NCBI RefSeq assembly: GCF_001399755.1
Contig: NZ_LJCP01000006.1
Location: forward strand, 280,155 to 344,154
Source: Thiohalorhabdus denitrificans
GTDB taxonomy: Bacteria > Pseudomonadota > Gammaproteobacteria > Thiohalorhabdales > Thiohalorhabdaceae
Direction of reading: 5' to 3'
DNA length: 64,000 bases
Part shown: positions 8,006-17,472 of the stretch, in pieces
How positions within the stretch are numbered: position 1 is the stretch's first letter
How the letters are laid out: every line of letters starts with the position of its first letter
Notes under the pieces: generated by a model
Database searches by the model: none
Told to the model about the DNA's origin: nothing
What the model saw: the letters and a program-made list of their open reading frames with translations, nothing else
Made by a program: the position numbers and the translations under genes

Positions 8006-8467
8006 TCAGCCCCGGCCTCGGTAGGGGGGCACGCCCTGGTCGGGGATCCATACCCCGGCCGGGGGCTCCCCCGTCTGGTAGAAGACGTCGATGGGAATGC
8101 CCCCGCGCGGGTACCAGTAGCCGCCGATGCGCAGCCACTTGGGCTGGATGGCGGCCTGGATGCGCTTGGCGATGAGCAGGGTACAGTCCTCGTGGAAGGC
8201 GCCGTGGTTGCGGAAGGCGCCCAGGAACAGCTTGAGCGACTTGCTCTCCACGATCAGCCCGTCGGGGACGTAGTCCACCACGAGGTGGGCGAAATCGGGC
8301 TGCCCGGTCACCGGGCACAGGGAGGTGAACTCGGGGACGGTGAAGCGGACCAGGTAGTCGATGTCCGCGTGGGGGTCGGGGACGGCCTCCAGCTCAGTCT
8401 GCTCCGGGCTCTCCGGCAGGGGGGAGTCCGTCTGGCCGAGGTAGCGAAGATCGTGGTAATCGGGCAT
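8006..8467 (-). CDS. queF: NADPH-dependent 7-cyano-7-deazaguanine (preQ0) reductase QueF
   Basis: A 153-residue enzyme of the short, unimodular (YkvM-like) QueF type, which reduces the nitrile of preQ0 to the amine of preQ1 for queuosine. The catalytic Cys is C51 in [12 protein letters not shown] and the proton donor is D58, with the spacing of known QueF enzymes. The NADPH-binding signature [21 protein letters not shown] follows. It closes a leftward run (queG, a GGDEF-EAL gene, queC, queD, queE, a barrel protein, queF), so all its pathway partners are nearby. The ribosome site is weak. Confidence 0.96.
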   Translation of the reverse strand: MPDYHDLRYLGQTDSPLPESPEQTELEAVPDPHADIDYLVRFTVPEFTSLCPVTGQPDFAHLVVDYVPDGLIVESKSLKLFLGAFRNHGAFHEDCTLLIAKRIQAAIQPKWLRIGGYWYPRGGIPIDVFYQTGEPPAGVWIPDQGVPPYRGRG

Positions 8468-8570
8468 GGGTCGCGGCGGCTCGGGAGCGCGGGGCGGCGC
8501 CCCGCGGTTGGAATTCGGGCCCCATCATACCAGGGCCCGGGCCATAAGGCCGAGCCGCCGCCCCCGGCGT

Positions 8571-9188
8571 TCAGAAGTGGAACAGCACCGAGGCGCTGAT
8601 GAGGGAGGCGTCGCGGTCGCGGTTGCCGTCGTCGCCCAGCTCGATGCGCTCGTACTCGCCCCGGATGGAGACGTTCGCCGGCAGGTTCACCTGCGCCCCC
8701 AGCCCCCAGGCGAAGTCCGTGCCGTCATGGGAGACGCCGAGGTCGGCCTGATTGGGCCCGGTATCCAGGTCCGTGTCCACCTCCCAGGCGGCCACTCCTA
8801 CCTTGCCGAAGAAGTCGAAGGCGTCCGCCACCGGCAAATAGCCGGTCACGTAGCCGAACCAGGCGTCGGCGTCCGCGTCCAGGCGGTCGCCGAGCACGTC
8901 CTCGTCGATGCCGCCACCGGGCTCGCCCAGGTCGGCGTAGGCCAGCTCAACCCCCAGGAAGGGCAGGAACCGGTACCCGGCGAACAGCTTGTAGGCGGTA
9001 TCCGATTCATCGAAGGAATACTGGACGTCCTGCACCTCGCCCTCTTCCTCGTACTGGAAATCGCCCACGCCCCCGCCCAGGTAGAACCCCTGCCAGCCCG
9101 GCGCGGGGTTGGATCCCTGGGCGGCCACTGCTCCGGGGGCCAGCAGCAAGGCGGCCCCCAGACCGAAAACGCGGTAATGGGTGCGCAT
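8571..9188 (-). CDS. Outer-membrane beta-barrel protein
   Basis: A 205-residue exported protein. The start at 9188 gives a clean signal peptide (basic MRTHYR, a hydrophobic core, AVA-AQ cleavage near residue 23). The mature part begins with GWQGFYLGGGVG and alternates polar and hydrophobic residues throughout, with aromatic girdles (FYLGG, LFAGYRFLPFLGVELAYADLG, ASVLFHF). It ends in phenylalanine, the BAM recognition signature. This is the OmpA-like / OmpW-like eight-strand porin fold. It sits between queE and queF on the same strand without any obvious link to queuosine, and is rich in acidic residues, as expected in a halophile's envelope. Confidence 0.85.
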   Translation of the reverse strand: MRTHYRVFGLGAALLLAPGAVAAQGSNPAPGWQGFYLGGGVGDFQYEEEGEVQDVQYSFDESDTAYKLFAGYRFLPFLGVELAYADLGEPGGGIDEDVLGDRLDADADAWFGYVTGYLPVADAFDFFGKVGVAAWEVDTDLDTGPNQADLGVSHDGTDFAWGLGAQVNLPANVSIRGEYERIELGDDGNRDRDASLISASVLFHF

Positions 9189-9324
9189 GGCTCCCCCCTC
9201 TCGCATGGGTCCGAAGATTCGCACCACTGTAGGCGCGGCGGAGGGAGGGACCAATCGGGAGCGCTCCTGCGGGTGGCGGGGGCGACCCCTATTCCTGAGA
9301 GGTATGGTTCGGGGGCGGAGGGCG

Positions 9325-10041
9325 CTACACGCCCCGCTGGTTGCCCCAAGCCAGCACGTGCAGCTGCGGGAGCACGGTGGCGGCGTACCAGCGGTCGTTC
9401 GTGACCCGCTCCACCAGCCAGCGGTAGCGAGCCATCAGGTCGGCGGGATCGGGCTCCCCCACGGGCTCGGGGTTGCCCACCTGGAGGTAGAAGGGATGGC
9501 CCGGGTAGTTGGCGGCCAGCTCGCGGGCGTAGCCGTAGTCGGCCTCGTCGAAGACCACCACCTTGAAGGTGGTCTCCGGTCCCTCCCCCGCGGCGTCGAG
9601 GCAGGCCTCCAGCTCGGCGAGGCGGGTGATGTGGCCGCTGGAGGGTCCCTTGGGGGAGAGGGTCAGGCTGTCCAGGGCCGCAAACCACGCGGCGGCCACC
9701 GAGCCCTGGGTCTCCAGGGTGAAGCTGTGGCCGCGCTCGTGGCCGGCCGCGATCAGCCCGCCGAGCGGCTGCAGGGCGGGATTGCCCCCGGACAGGCTCA
9801 CCAGGATGGGCTCGCCGGCGAGGCGGTCCACCTCGGCGAGCACCTCTTCGGGATCCATGGGGGCCCACTCCCCGCGGTGCTCCGGCAGCACCGCGAACAG
9901 CGTGTCGCACCAACGGCACCGGTAATCACAACCTCCGGTGCGCACGAACACCGTGGGCTCGCCGATATGACGGCCCTCGCCCTGCACCGTGGGGCCGAAA
10001 ATCTCGGAGATGCGCAGGCGCTCTTCGCGGTCAGAGGTCAT
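9325..10041 (-). CDS. queE: 7-carboxy-7-deazaguanine synthase QueE (radical SAM)
   Basis: A 238-residue radical SAM enzyme that converts 6-carboxy-tetrahydropterin to 7-carboxy-7-deazaguanine. The [4Fe-4S] ligands are C38, C42 and C45 in CDYRCRWC, the CxxxCxxC form. GPTVQGEG near residues 16-23 is the usual substrate-binding segment, and SLSGGNPAL is the SAM-binding GGxP-like motif, here with Asn instead of Glu. Its first 11 bases overlap the end of queD, which implies translational coupling in a queC-queD-queE operon. Confidence 0.95.
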   Translation of the reverse strand: MTSDREERLRISEIFGPTVQGEGRHIGEPTVFVRTGGCDYRCRWCDTLFAVLPEHRGEWAPMDPEEVLAEVDRLAGEPILVSLSGGNPALQPLGGLIAAGHERGHSFTLETQGSVAAAWFAALDSLTLSPKGPSSGHITRLAELEACLDAAGEGPETTFKVVVFDEADYGYARELAANYPGHPFYLQVGNPEPVGEPDPADLMARYRWLVERVTNDRWYAATVLPQLHVLAWGNQRGV

Positions 10042-10558
10042 TGATGCTGCCGTCGGGACGCCGCCACCAGGGCGGGTCGGGGAAGCGAACGCCGGGCAGG
10101 ACCAGCTCCGGGTCGCCGTCGAAGGTCACCGTGTTGGTGGGGGTTTCCTCGATGGTCACCTCCACGCAGCGCAGATCGCCGCCCTGCTCGGCGAGGAAGG
10201 CGTTCACCTTGGCCATGAAGCAGGCCGCCAGGGCCTCGGTGGAGGGGTCGCCCGGGGTCACCAGGATGCGGTCGAGCAGCGCGGGCTCCTGCGCCTGGAA
10301 ATAGGTGAGCAGCGGGTCGCGGTCGGAGAGCTGCAGGGCATGGTCCACCCGTTCGTCGATCCAGGCATGCCAGCGTTTCTTGGCGGCGTGGAAGGGGGTG
10401 ACCAGATTGGCCTCGCCGTCCAGCGGCTCCGGGTGGCGGGCCTGCAGGCGCACGGTGACGTGCTCGTTGTGGCCGTGCGGCACCCCGCAGGGGCCGTTGT
10501 AGAGGGACAGGAGCCTGTGGCTCATGCTGTAGCGGCGGGTGAAGGCGAGGGTGAACAT
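10031..10558 (-). CDS. queD: 6-carboxy-5,6,7,8-tetrahydropterin synthase QueD (long form)
   Basis: A 175-residue member of the PTPS/QueD family, which makes 6-carboxy-tetrahydropterin from dihydroneopterin triphosphate. Zinc ligands are H14 (SMSHRL), H28 and H30 (PHGHN), and the catalytic Cys is C24. ETPTNTVTF near residue 139 is the conserved pterin-binding glutamate segment. The protein is about 50 residues longer than the E. coli enzyme, mostly through an insertion around residues 65-115. The start is 4 bases after the queC stop and the end overlaps queE, so the three genes are tightly coupled. Confidence 0.93.
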   Translation of the reverse strand: MFTLAFTRRYSMSHRLLSLYNGPCGVPHGHNEHVTVRLQARHPEPLDGEANLVTPFHAAKKRWHAWIDERVDHALQLSDRDPLLTYFQAQEPALLDRILVTPGDPSTEALAACFMAKVNAFLAEQGGDLRCVEVTIEETPTNTVTFDGDPELVLPGVRFPDPPWWRRPDGSINDL

Positions 10559-10562
10559 GGCT

Positions 10563-11258
10563 TCAGGCCTTCTCGCGCACGGCGTGGCGCCAGTAGTCGG
10601 GGTCGGCGTAGGCGGTGGGGTCGGCCACCCCCGCCAGGTGGAAGGCCTCGCGGCGCTCCACGCAGGTGCCGCAGCGCCCGCAGTGGACCTCCCCGCCCTG
10701 GTAGCACGACCAGGTCTCGGCGAAGGGGACCCCCAGCCCCGCCCCCGCGGCGACGATGTCCGCCTTGGAGCGCTCCACGTAGGGGGTGTGGAAGGCCACC
10801 TCCCCCATCCCCGCCAGGGCGCGGCGCTCCATCTCGGCGAAGGCGTCCACGAACTCCGGCCGGCAGTCCGGGTAGACGAAGTGGTCGCCGCCGTGGACGG
10901 CCGCCGCCACCCGGTCCCAACCGCGCGCGTTGGCGATGCCGAAGGCGATGGTGAACAGGATCGGGTTGCGGTTGGGCACCACGGTTACGGCCATGTTGTC
11001 GGCGGCGTAGTGGCCTTCCGGGACGTCCACCGCGTCGGTGAGCGCCGAACCGGACAGGTGGCGGCCCAGGGCGGCGAGGTCCACCACGTCGTGGCCCACC
11101 CCCAGGCGCTCGGCGGCGCGCCGGGCGAATTCCAGCTCCTTGCGGTGGCGCTGGCCGTAGTCGAAGGTCACCAGGCCGGCCAGGTCGCCCTCGGCGGCCA
11201 CCTGCTCCGCCAGGGTTACCGAGTCCAGTCCGCCCGAGCAGACCACCAGGGTGGGCAT
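10563..11258 (-). CDS. queC: 7-cyano-7-deazaguanine synthase QueC
   Basis: A 231-residue ATP-dependent enzyme that turns 7-carboxy-7-deazaguanine into preQ0. The start at 11258 was chosen for a GAGGAA site and because it places the pyrophosphatase loop VVCSGGLDS at the N-terminus as usual. A zinc-binding cluster near the end reads CYQGG..HCGRCGTC, the four-Cys motif of QueC. It is first in the queCDE unit, directly downstream of a GGDEF-EAL gene with about 110 bases between. Confidence 0.96.
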   Translation of the reverse strand: MPTLVVCSGGLDSVTLAEQVAAEGDLAGLVTFDYGQRHRKELEFARRAAERLGVGHDVVDLAALGRHLSGSALTDAVDVPEGHYAADNMAVTVVPNRNPILFTIAFGIANARGWDRVAAAVHGGDHFVYPDCRPEFVDAFAEMERRALAGMGEVAFHTPYVERSKADIVAAGAGLGVPFAETWSCYQGGEVHCGRCGTCVERREAFHLAGVADPTAYADPDYWRHAVREKA

Positions 11259-11370
11259 GCGTCCAGTTCCTCGTGTGGGGGGCATCCCCTTGGAGCCGTT
11301 GCGTTCCCCAAGGTTCAGGAATTATCGCACAGGCCCGCCCGGGTTCCGCTAGGTCGGGGTGGCGTAGGCC

Positions 11371-13803
11371 TCAGTGCTCCACGGTGGTGCCCAGGCGGCG
11401 CAGGGTCTCCAGGAAATCGGCGGATGACTGGGGGTGGCCGAAGAGGAAGCCCTGCACCTCCTGGCAGAACAGGCCGGCCAGATAGTCCGCCTCGGCGTGG
11501 GTCTCCACGCCCTCGGCAGTGACCCGGTAGCCGAAGCCGTCGGCGAGCACCAGGAGGGAGCGCAGGATGGTCTGGTTGTCGGGGTCGCTGTCGATGCCGC
11601 TGATGAAGTTGCGGTCGATCTTCATGCGGCTGGCCGGGAAGCGCTTGAGGTAGGCGGGGGAGGAGAAGCCGGTGCCGAAGTCGTCCAGGGCGATGGCAAT
11701 CCCCATGCCCTGCAGGGTGGCGAGCTGCTGGAGCGGCGCGGGGTCGTCCCCCAGCAGGGTCTCCTCGGTAACTTCCAGCTCCAGGTGCTGGGGCGCCAGG
11801 CCGTGGCGGGCCAGGACCCCCTCGATCCGTGCGGGGAGGGAGTCGGCGTGCAGCTGCACGGGGGAGAGATTCACGGCCACCCGCTCCAGGGGGAAACCCG
11901 CGTCCCACCAGGCGCGGAAAGCCGCGCAGGCCTGCTCCAGCACCTGCGCGCCCACCTCGTGGATGAGACCGGTCTCCTCCGCCACGGGGATGAACCGGGC
12001 CGGGGAGACCCACCCCGCGTCGGGGCACCAGCAGCGGGCCAGGGCCTCGGCCCCCACCACCCGGCCCTCCGCCAGGTCGAAAATGGGCTGGAAATGGGCC
12101 TGGACACCGCCGTCGTCCAGGGCGCACCGGAGGCTCTTCTCCGCGTAGAACCGCTCCGCCGCGGCGCGCGACAGGCTCAGCGAGAAGAAGCGGTACTGGC
12201 TGCCGCCCTCCTTCTTGGCCTCGAACATGGCGGTATCCGCGTGCTGCAGCAGGGAGGAGATCTCCCGCCCGTCCTGCGGAAAGAGCGTGATGCCCAGGCT
12301 GGCCCCGGCCGGAAAGGAATGCCCCGCCACCTGGAAGGGGCGGCGCAGGGCGCCGAGCACCGTCTCCGCCATCCGCCCGGCCTCCTCCGCATCCACCGGC
12401 CGGTCGAGGAACAGCACGAACTCGTCGCCGCCCAGGCGGGCCACCAGGTCCGAGTCCTCGGTCTGGTCCTCCAGCCGCCGCGCCACCAGGCGCAGCAGAT
12501 CGTCCCCGGCCGAGTGGCCAAGGGTGTCGTTGAGGTACTTGAAGCCGTCCAGGTCCAGCAGGATCAGGGCCTTGCCCTCTTCCCCCACGGTCAGGGCCTG
12601 GGACAGGCGCTCCTCCAGGTGGGCGCGGTTGGGCAGGCTGGTGAGGGGGTCGAAGTAGGCCAGCCGGCGGAGCCGCTCCTCCAGGGCGAGCCGCTCGGTG
12701 ACGTCGCGTCCGGTGCCGATGTAGTGGGTGACCGCCCCCGCCTCGTTGTGCACCGGCGAGAGGGTCTCGTCGATGTGGATCTCGCGGCCGTGGCGGGCGC
12801 GGTAGACGAGGACCTCCCGGTGGGGCCGGTCCCGGCGCAATTGCTCCCGAAGCCGGGCATAGAAGGCCTGCTCGTCCCGGTCCGAGCGCAGCAGCTGGCC
12901 CATCCGCCGGCCCCGCGCCTCCGCCGCCGAGAAGCCGGTGGTGCGCTCGAAGGCCGGGTTGACGTATTCCAGGCGGCCCGCGGTGTCGGTGATCCACACC
13001 ATGTCCGCCGCCTGGTCCAGCGCGCGGGACAGCTTGTGCAGCTCCTCCTGGGCCTCCAGGGAGGGGCGCAGGTCGCGGGCGATGATGGAGAAGTACCGGC
13101 CGCCGTCGTTGCGGTCGCGGTGGGCCAGGATGGTCTGCCGCACGGGCACCTCCCGGTTCTCCGCGCCGAGGAGGGCGGTTTCCCCCTCCCAGGATCCCGT
13201 GCGGTCGGCGGCGTCGAGGGCCTCCCGGAGTACCTTCCGGGCCACCCGTCGGGGGTGGATGTTGGCCAGGTTCCGGTGCCGGGTGGGGCCGTCCTCCGGC
13301 GCCCCCAGGAGGCGCAGGGCGGAGCGGTTGAGGTAGAGGATCTCCCCGTCGGTGTCGGCGATGGCCACGAAATCGGGAGTGGCCTCCAGGATCTCGGCGA
13401 GGCGGCGGTGCTGCTCCTGGAGCCGCTGGCGCTTGGTCAGGTCGGTAAGGATGGCCACGAAATGGGTCTCGCCGTTAAGGTCGATGCGGGCGATGCTGGC
13501 CTCGGCCGGGAAGAGTGAGCCGTCCCGGCGGCGCCCCTGGATCCCCATCTGCTCGCTCATGCGGCGGGTGGTCTCGCCGCTGCTCGCGAAGCCCGCCACC
13601 ATCTCCCGGTGGGCGGTCCGCGCCTCCTCGGGGAGCAGGCGGTCCAGGGGCTCGCCCACCATCGCCGCGGCGGGGTGGCCGAACATCTCCTCCGCCGCCG
13701 GGTTGAAATAGCGGATGGTCTGCGCCGCGTCGATGAGGACCACCGCGTGGGGTGTCTCGCGCAGGATCGGCGGGCCGATCAGTTGCTCCAGCGAAACGGC
13801 CAT
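11371..13803 (-). CDS. PAS-PAS-PAS-GGDEF-EAL cyclic-di-GMP signalling protein
   Basis: An 810-residue cytoplasmic protein with no membrane segment. Three PAS domains occupy about residues 12-125, 135-250 and 262-375, each ending in the usual D(L/V)T(E/K)R-type linker. A GGDEF domain follows (DPLTSLPNR at 385-393, intact GGDEF at 458-462), then an EAL domain with E586-A-L588, EVTEETLL, DDFGTGFSS, KIDRNFI, AEGVET and QGFLFGHP. Both catalytic motifs look intact, so synthesis, hydrolysis or both of c-di-GMP are possible; the PAS domains probably sense redox state or a ligand. It lies between queG and queC on the same strand. The signal cannot be deduced. Confidence 0.93.
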   Translation of the reverse strand: MAVSLEQLIGPPILRETPHAVVLIDAAQTIRYFNPAAEEMFGHPAAAMVGEPLDRLLPEEARTAHREMVAGFASSGETTRRMSEQMGIQGRRRDGSLFPAEASIARIDLNGETHFVAILTDLTKRQRLQEQHRRLAEILEATPDFVAIADTDGEILYLNRSALRLLGAPEDGPTRHRNLANIHPRRVARKVLREALDAADRTGSWEGETALLGAENREVPVRQTILAHRDRNDGGRYFSIIARDLRPSLEAQEELHKLSRALDQAADMVWITDTAGRLEYVNPAFERTTGFSAAEARGRRMGQLLRSDRDEQAFYARLREQLRRDRPHREVLVYRARHGREIHIDETLSPVHNEAGAVTHYIGTGRDVTERLALEERLRRLAYFDPLTSLPNRAHLEERLSQALTVGEEGKALILLDLDGFKYLNDTLGHSAGDDLLRLVARRLEDQTEDSDLVARLGGDEFVLFLDRPVDAEEAGRMAETVLGALRRPFQVAGHSFPAGASLGITLFPQDGREISSLLQHADTAMFEAKKEGGSQYRFFSLSLSRAAAERFYAEKSLRCALDDGGVQAHFQPIFDLAEGRVVGAEALARCWCPDAGWVSPARFIPVAEETGLIHEVGAQVLEQACAAFRAWWDAGFPLERVAVNLSPVQLHADSLPARIEGVLARHGLAPQHLELEVTEETLLGDDPAPLQQLATLQGMGIAIALDDFGTGFSSPAYLKRFPASRMKIDRNFISGIDSDPDNQTILRSLLVLADGFGYRVTAEGVETHAEADYLAGLFCQEVQGFLFGHPQSSADFLETLRRLGTTVEH

Positions 13804-13854
13804 GGGGATCCTTTCGGCACGGGGTTCCCGTTGTGTAAGCCCCTCATTTATACC

Positions 13855-15012
13855 TTATGAATCCTTTTGCGGGGACCCCGGGCCCGGCCCTTCCTGGCCG
13901 GCGAGCGCCGCGTCCCACTCCGCCCGGACGTCGGGATCCCCCTCCCCGCCGCGGTGCCGGGCCGCCTCCCTGGCCAGCCGGGCGGGGTCCAACTCGCCCA
14001 GCGCCCAGACGGCCATGGCCCGCACCAGCGCGGAGCCGTCCGCCAGGAGCCCGGCGGCCACCTCCGCCAGCCCGGGATCGCCGCTGTTGCCCAGGGCGAT
14101 CAGCACGTTGCGCACGAAGCGGTCGCGGCCCAGCCGCTTGACCGGCGAGCCGGAGAACCGCGCGCGGAAGGCGGGGTCGTCCAGCCGGGCCAGCTCCGCC
14201 AGGGCGGGGCGGTTCAGAGACTCCCGGGCCTGCAGCCACTCGTTGCGGGCCCGGGAGGCGAACTTGTTCCAGGGACACACCGCCAAGCAGTCGTCGCAGC
14301 CGTAGATGCGGTTGCCCAGGGCGGCGCGGAATTCCCGCGGGATGTGGCCGGGGTGCTCGATGGTCAGGTAGGAGATGCAGCGGGTGGCGTCGAGCTGGTA
14401 CGGGGCGGGGAAGGCGTTCGTGGGGCAGGCGTCCAGGCAGCGGTGGCAGCTCCCGCAGAAATCCCCCTCCGGGTCATCGGGGGCCAGCTCCAAAGTGGTA
14501 AAGACCTCGCCGAGGAACAGCCACGAGCCGAAGGCCCGCGACACCAGGTTGGTGTGCTTGCCCTGCCAGCCCACCCCGGCGGCCTGCCCCAGCGGCTTCT
14601 CCATCACCGGGGCCGTGTCCACGAACACCTTGATCTCACCGCCCCACTGGTCGATGAGCCAGCGCCCCAGCTGCTTGAGGCGTTTCTTCACCACGTCGTG
14701 GTAGTCCCGGCCGCGGGCGTACACGGAGACCGTGCCCGTGTCCCGGTGCTCCAGGTCCTCCAGCGGGTCGTGGTCGGGGCCGTAGTTCATGCCCAGCACG
14801 ATCACCGTGGCCGCCTCCGGCCACAGGGTGCGGGGGTCGCCGCGGCGGTCCGTGTTGCGCGCCAGCCAGCCCATGTCGCCGTGGCGGCCCCGGCCGAGGA
14901 ACTCGGCGAGGTTGGCCCGCGCCTCCGCCGACAGCTCCGCGCGGGCGAAGCCTACGGCGTCGAATCCCACCTCCAGGGCCTTGGCTCGGATGCTTTCCTT
15001 GGGGTCGCGCAT
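13855..15012 (-). CDS. queG: Epoxyqueuosine reductase QueG
   Basis: A 385-residue cobalamin- and FeS-dependent enzyme that performs the last step of queuosine synthesis, reducing epoxyqueuosine in tRNA. The start at 15012 fits the family length. Cobalamin-domain landmarks are GDMGWL and VDTAPVMEK (D133, the catalytic acid). Two [4Fe-4S] clusters are marked by C186, C189, C192, C196 ([11 protein letters not shown]) and C239, C242, C246 (CDDCLAVCP), plus C212. A HEAT-like C-terminal region (about 300-365) should bind tRNA. It leads a leftward run with other queuosine genes and replaces the need for QueH, which is not seen. Confidence 0.96.
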   Translation of the reverse strand: MRDPKESIRAKALEVGFDAVGFARAELSAEARANLAEFLGRGRHGDMGWLARNTDRRGDPRTLWPEAATVIVLGMNYGPDHDPLEDLEHRDTGTVSVYARGRDYHDVVKKRLKQLGRWLIDQWGGEIKVFVDTAPVMEKPLGQAAGVGWQGKHTNLVSRAFGSWLFLGEVFTTLELAPDDPEGDFCGSCHRCLDACPTNAFPAPYQLDATRCISYLTIEHPGHIPREFRAALGNRIYGCDDCLAVCPWNKFASRARNEWLQARESLNRPALAELARLDDPAFRARFSGSPVKRLGRDRFVRNVLIALGNSGDPGLAEVAAGLLADGSALVRAMAVWALGELDPARLAREAARHRGGEGDPDVRAEWDAALAGQEGPGPGSPQKDS

Positions 15013-15222
15013 GGGTGCTTCCCGGATGGGGGAATGGTTGCGGACGGTTGGACCGCCCGCCGCGCCAACATTCTGCTTGTCCCGGCAAGATTTTGCAGGG
15101 GGTTCCGCCCTATCGGGCCGATCCGCCGGCCCCGCCCATGGCCGGTCCGGGTCGGCGGCGGGATAATGGGGCAACGGCCGCCTTCCGTCAGGGAAGGAGG
15201 ATCCCGGTGCCCGGCAACAACG

Positions 15223-15247
15223 GTCGCGGCTGATAGCCGCTCCCACA
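15223..15247 (-). repeat. REP-like palindromic element
   Basis: GTCGCGGCTGATAGCCGC followed by TCCCACA, with stem GCGGCT/AGCCGC around GAT. The same consensus recurs at 23460-23483 and in related form at 22129-22273, 23556-23630 and 36860-36977. It lies in the 285-base gap between queG and the deaminase gene; the rest of that gap shows nothing else distinct. Confidence 0.7.
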
Positions 15248-15297
15248 GCCCCCTCTCGGCTCGAAGTTGCCCGGAAAACAAGAAACGAAGGAGCCCC

Positions 15298-15879
15298 ATG
15301 AGCGACCCCGCGATCCATCTGCAGCTCCCCTACTGGGTGGGCCACATGGCCCCGCAGGGGGCCTGCTTCCCCGACGCTGAGGCGCGCATGCGCCTGGCCG
15401 TCGCCCTGGCCGATGCCAGTGTGGCGCACGGCGGCGGACCCTTCGGCGCGGCGGTGGTGGAGCGTTCCAGCGGCCGGCTGGTGGCCCCAGGCGTGAACCT
15501 AGTGGAGCCGGCCAACCTCTCGGTGGCCCACGCAGAGGTGGTGGCCCTGTCCCTTGCCCAGCAGCGGTTGGGCACCTACGACCTGGGGGCCGGGGAGGCC
15601 GGCGCCTACGAACTGGTGACCAGCGCCGAGCCATGCATCCAGTGTTTCGGGGCGGTGATCTGGGCGGGGGTGTGTTCGCTGGTATGCGGGGCACGTTCCG
15701 AGGATGCGGAAGCCGCCGGCTTTGACGAGGGGCCCAAGCCGCAGGACTGGGTGGCCCAACTGGAAGCCCGGGGCATCGCCGTGCGACGGGACGTCTTCCG
15801 GGCTGAGGCGGCCCAGGTGATCCGGGACTATGCCGACAGCGGGGGAGCCATTTACAACCCCCGGCGGGGGGATTCCTGA
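15298..15879 (+). CDS. Nucleoside/guanine deaminase-family zinc enzyme
   Basis: A 193-residue member of the cytidine deaminase-like fold. The zinc site is complete: H78-A-E80 (catalytic Glu) and P112-C113-I-Q-C116. [10 protein letters not shown] near residue 45 is the substrate-side strand typical of guanine and tRNA/nucleoside deaminases. AAGGAG lies 5 bases before the ATG. It is not TadA-like in its C-terminus, and the substrate (guanine, a pterin or another base) is not decided by the sequence. It converges with the photolyase gene and diverges from queG. Confidence 0.85.
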   Translation: MSDPAIHLQLPYWVGHMAPQGACFPDAEARMRLAVALADASVAHGGGPFGAAVVERSSGRLVAPGVNLVEPANLSVAHAEVVALSLAQQRLGTYDLGAGEAGAYELVTSAEPCIQCFGAVIWAGVCSLVCGARSEDAEAAGFDEGPKPQDWVAQLEARGIAVRRDVFRAEAAQVIRDYADSGGAIYNPRRGDS

Positions 15880-15930
15880 GGATCGGGCCCGGCTTGGAAC
15901 CGGAAGAACTCAGGGGATCGTGCGCCTGTC

Positions 15931-17469
15931 CTATTCCAGGTTGGCCAGCAGCCGGTCCGCCTCGGACCGGATCGCTCTGACCTCCGAGGCGGACAGGCGT
16001 TGCAGATTGCGCCACTGCAGGGCGGTGCGGGGTTGTCCGGCGAAGCGCTCGCGGTGGCGGTCCAGAAAGGCCCAGTACAGGGTCGTGAATGGGCAGGCGC
16101 CCTCCCCCGTTGTCTGGCCGGGCTCGAAGGGACAGTTCCGGCAGTAATTGCTCATGCGCTGGATATAGCGGCCACTGGCAACGTAGGGCTTGGAGGCCAT
16201 AAGCCCCCCATCGGCGTATTGGGACATGCCGAGAGTGTTGGGGAGCTCCACCCACTCCACCGCGTCGGCATAGACGGCCAGGTACCACTCGTGAACCGCC
16301 CGGGGCTGGACCCCCGCCAACAGCGCGAACAGTCCGGTAACCATGAGGCGCTGGATATGGTGCGCGTAGGCCCGCTCCAGGGTCTGGCCGATAGTTGCCT
16401 GGAGGCAGGCCATGGCCGTATCCCCGGTCCAGTAGAAGGCCGGCAGGGGGGCCTCCGCGCCGAGGACGTTCCAGTCCAGCCAGTCCGGCATGTTTCGCCA
16501 GTACAGGCCGCGGACGTACTCGCGCCACCCCATGATCTGGCGTGCGAAGCCCTCCACCGAGGCCAGGGGAGCCAGGCCGTTCCGGTAGGCCGCCTCCGCC
16601 GCGGAAAGGGCTTCACGAGGCGGGATCAGTTTGAGGTTCAGGGCCGCCGAAAGCCGGGAATGGAACAGGTAGGGCTCGCCGGTCCACATGGCGTCCTGAT
16701 AGGCCCCGAAATGGGGCAGGCGGTGGGCGACGAATTCCGCCAGGGCGGATCGGGCCTGGGTCGGGGTGACCGGCCAGTCGAAGCGGGCCAGGGAACCGGG
16801 GTGGTCGGGGAAGTGGGTTTCCACGGCCTTCAGGGCCTGGCGGGTCACCGCATCCGGGGGGAAAGAAGACGGGGTGGGAACCGGAGGGGGGCCGTGCCGC
16901 CCGAAGGTCTTCCGGTTTTCGGTATCGAAGTTCCAGTGCCCTCCGGCGGGCTCGTCGCCCTCCATGAGAACCCCGGTGGCGCGCCGTGCGGTCCGGTAGA
17001 AGTGCTCCATGCGCAGGGCCTTGCGCCCCGTTGCCCAGCTACCAAAAAAATCGTCCCCGAACAGGAAGTGCTGGTCGGGCCAGACCTCGAAGGGCACCCC
17101 CATCGCGCTTGCCGTTGCCCGCAGGGCTTGCAGGACCCTGTGCTCCCCCGGCTGGGTGACCCGAATCACCGAGGGGGGCGAGGCGCTCAGCTCCGCAGCC
17201 AGGGTGGCCTGCAAGGAAGGATGGGGGTGCTCCCCCAGGGCCCAGTAGTGCACGGTCATGCCCCAGGCCGCCAAATCGTCGCGGAAATGACGCATGGCGG
17301 AGAGAAACAGAGCGATGCGCACCTTGTGGGACCAGACTGCCTCCGCCTCCCCCGGGACCTCCGCCATCCATACCGCGTCCCGTGCAGGGTCCAGTTTCTT
17401 AAGGAGGGGGGCCTCCCGGTCGAGCTGGTCGCCCAGCACCACGGCCAAGACCCGCCGCCCGCCCTCCAC
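15931..17469 (-). CDS. phrB: FeS-type (bacterial 6-4) photolyase / cryptochrome
   Basis: A 512-residue flavoprotein of the FeS-BCP class, which repairs UV (6-4) photoproducts with light or acts as a photoreceptor. The four [4Fe-4S] ligands C355, C443, C446 and C459 are present with exactly the spacing of Agrobacterium PhrB (each shifted by five). FAD-binding landmarks include GWREYVRGLYW, LERAYAHHIQRLMVTG and MSQYADGGLMASKPYVASG. The start is a GTG three bases after the cupin gene's stop, so the two are coupled. Base composition is slightly richer in A/T than its neighbours. Confidence 0.93.
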   Translation of the reverse strand: MEGGRRVLAVVLGDQLDREAPLLKKLDPARDAVWMAEVPGEAEAVWSHKVRIALFLSAMRHFRDDLAAWGMTVHYWALGEHPHPSLQATLAAELSASPPSVIRVTQPGEHRVLQALRATASAMGVPFEVWPDQHFLFGDDFFGSWATGRKALRMEHFYRTARRATGVLMEGDEPAGGHWNFDTENRKTFGRHGPPPVPTPSSFPPDAVTRQALKAVETHFPDHPGSLARFDWPVTPTQARSALAEFVAHRLPHFGAYQDAMWTGEPYLFHSRLSAALNLKLIPPREALSAAEAAYRNGLAPLASVEGFARQIMGWREYVRGLYWRNMPDWLDWNVLGAEAPLPAFYWTGDTAMACLQATIGQTLERAYAHHIQRLMVTGLFALLAGVQPRAVHEWYLAVYADAVEWVELPNTLGMSQYADGGLMASKPYVASGRYIQRMSNYCRNCPFEPGQTTGEGACPFTTLYWAFLDRHRERFAGQPRTALQWRNLQRLSASEVRAIRSEADRLLANLE

Positions 17470-17472
17470 AGC

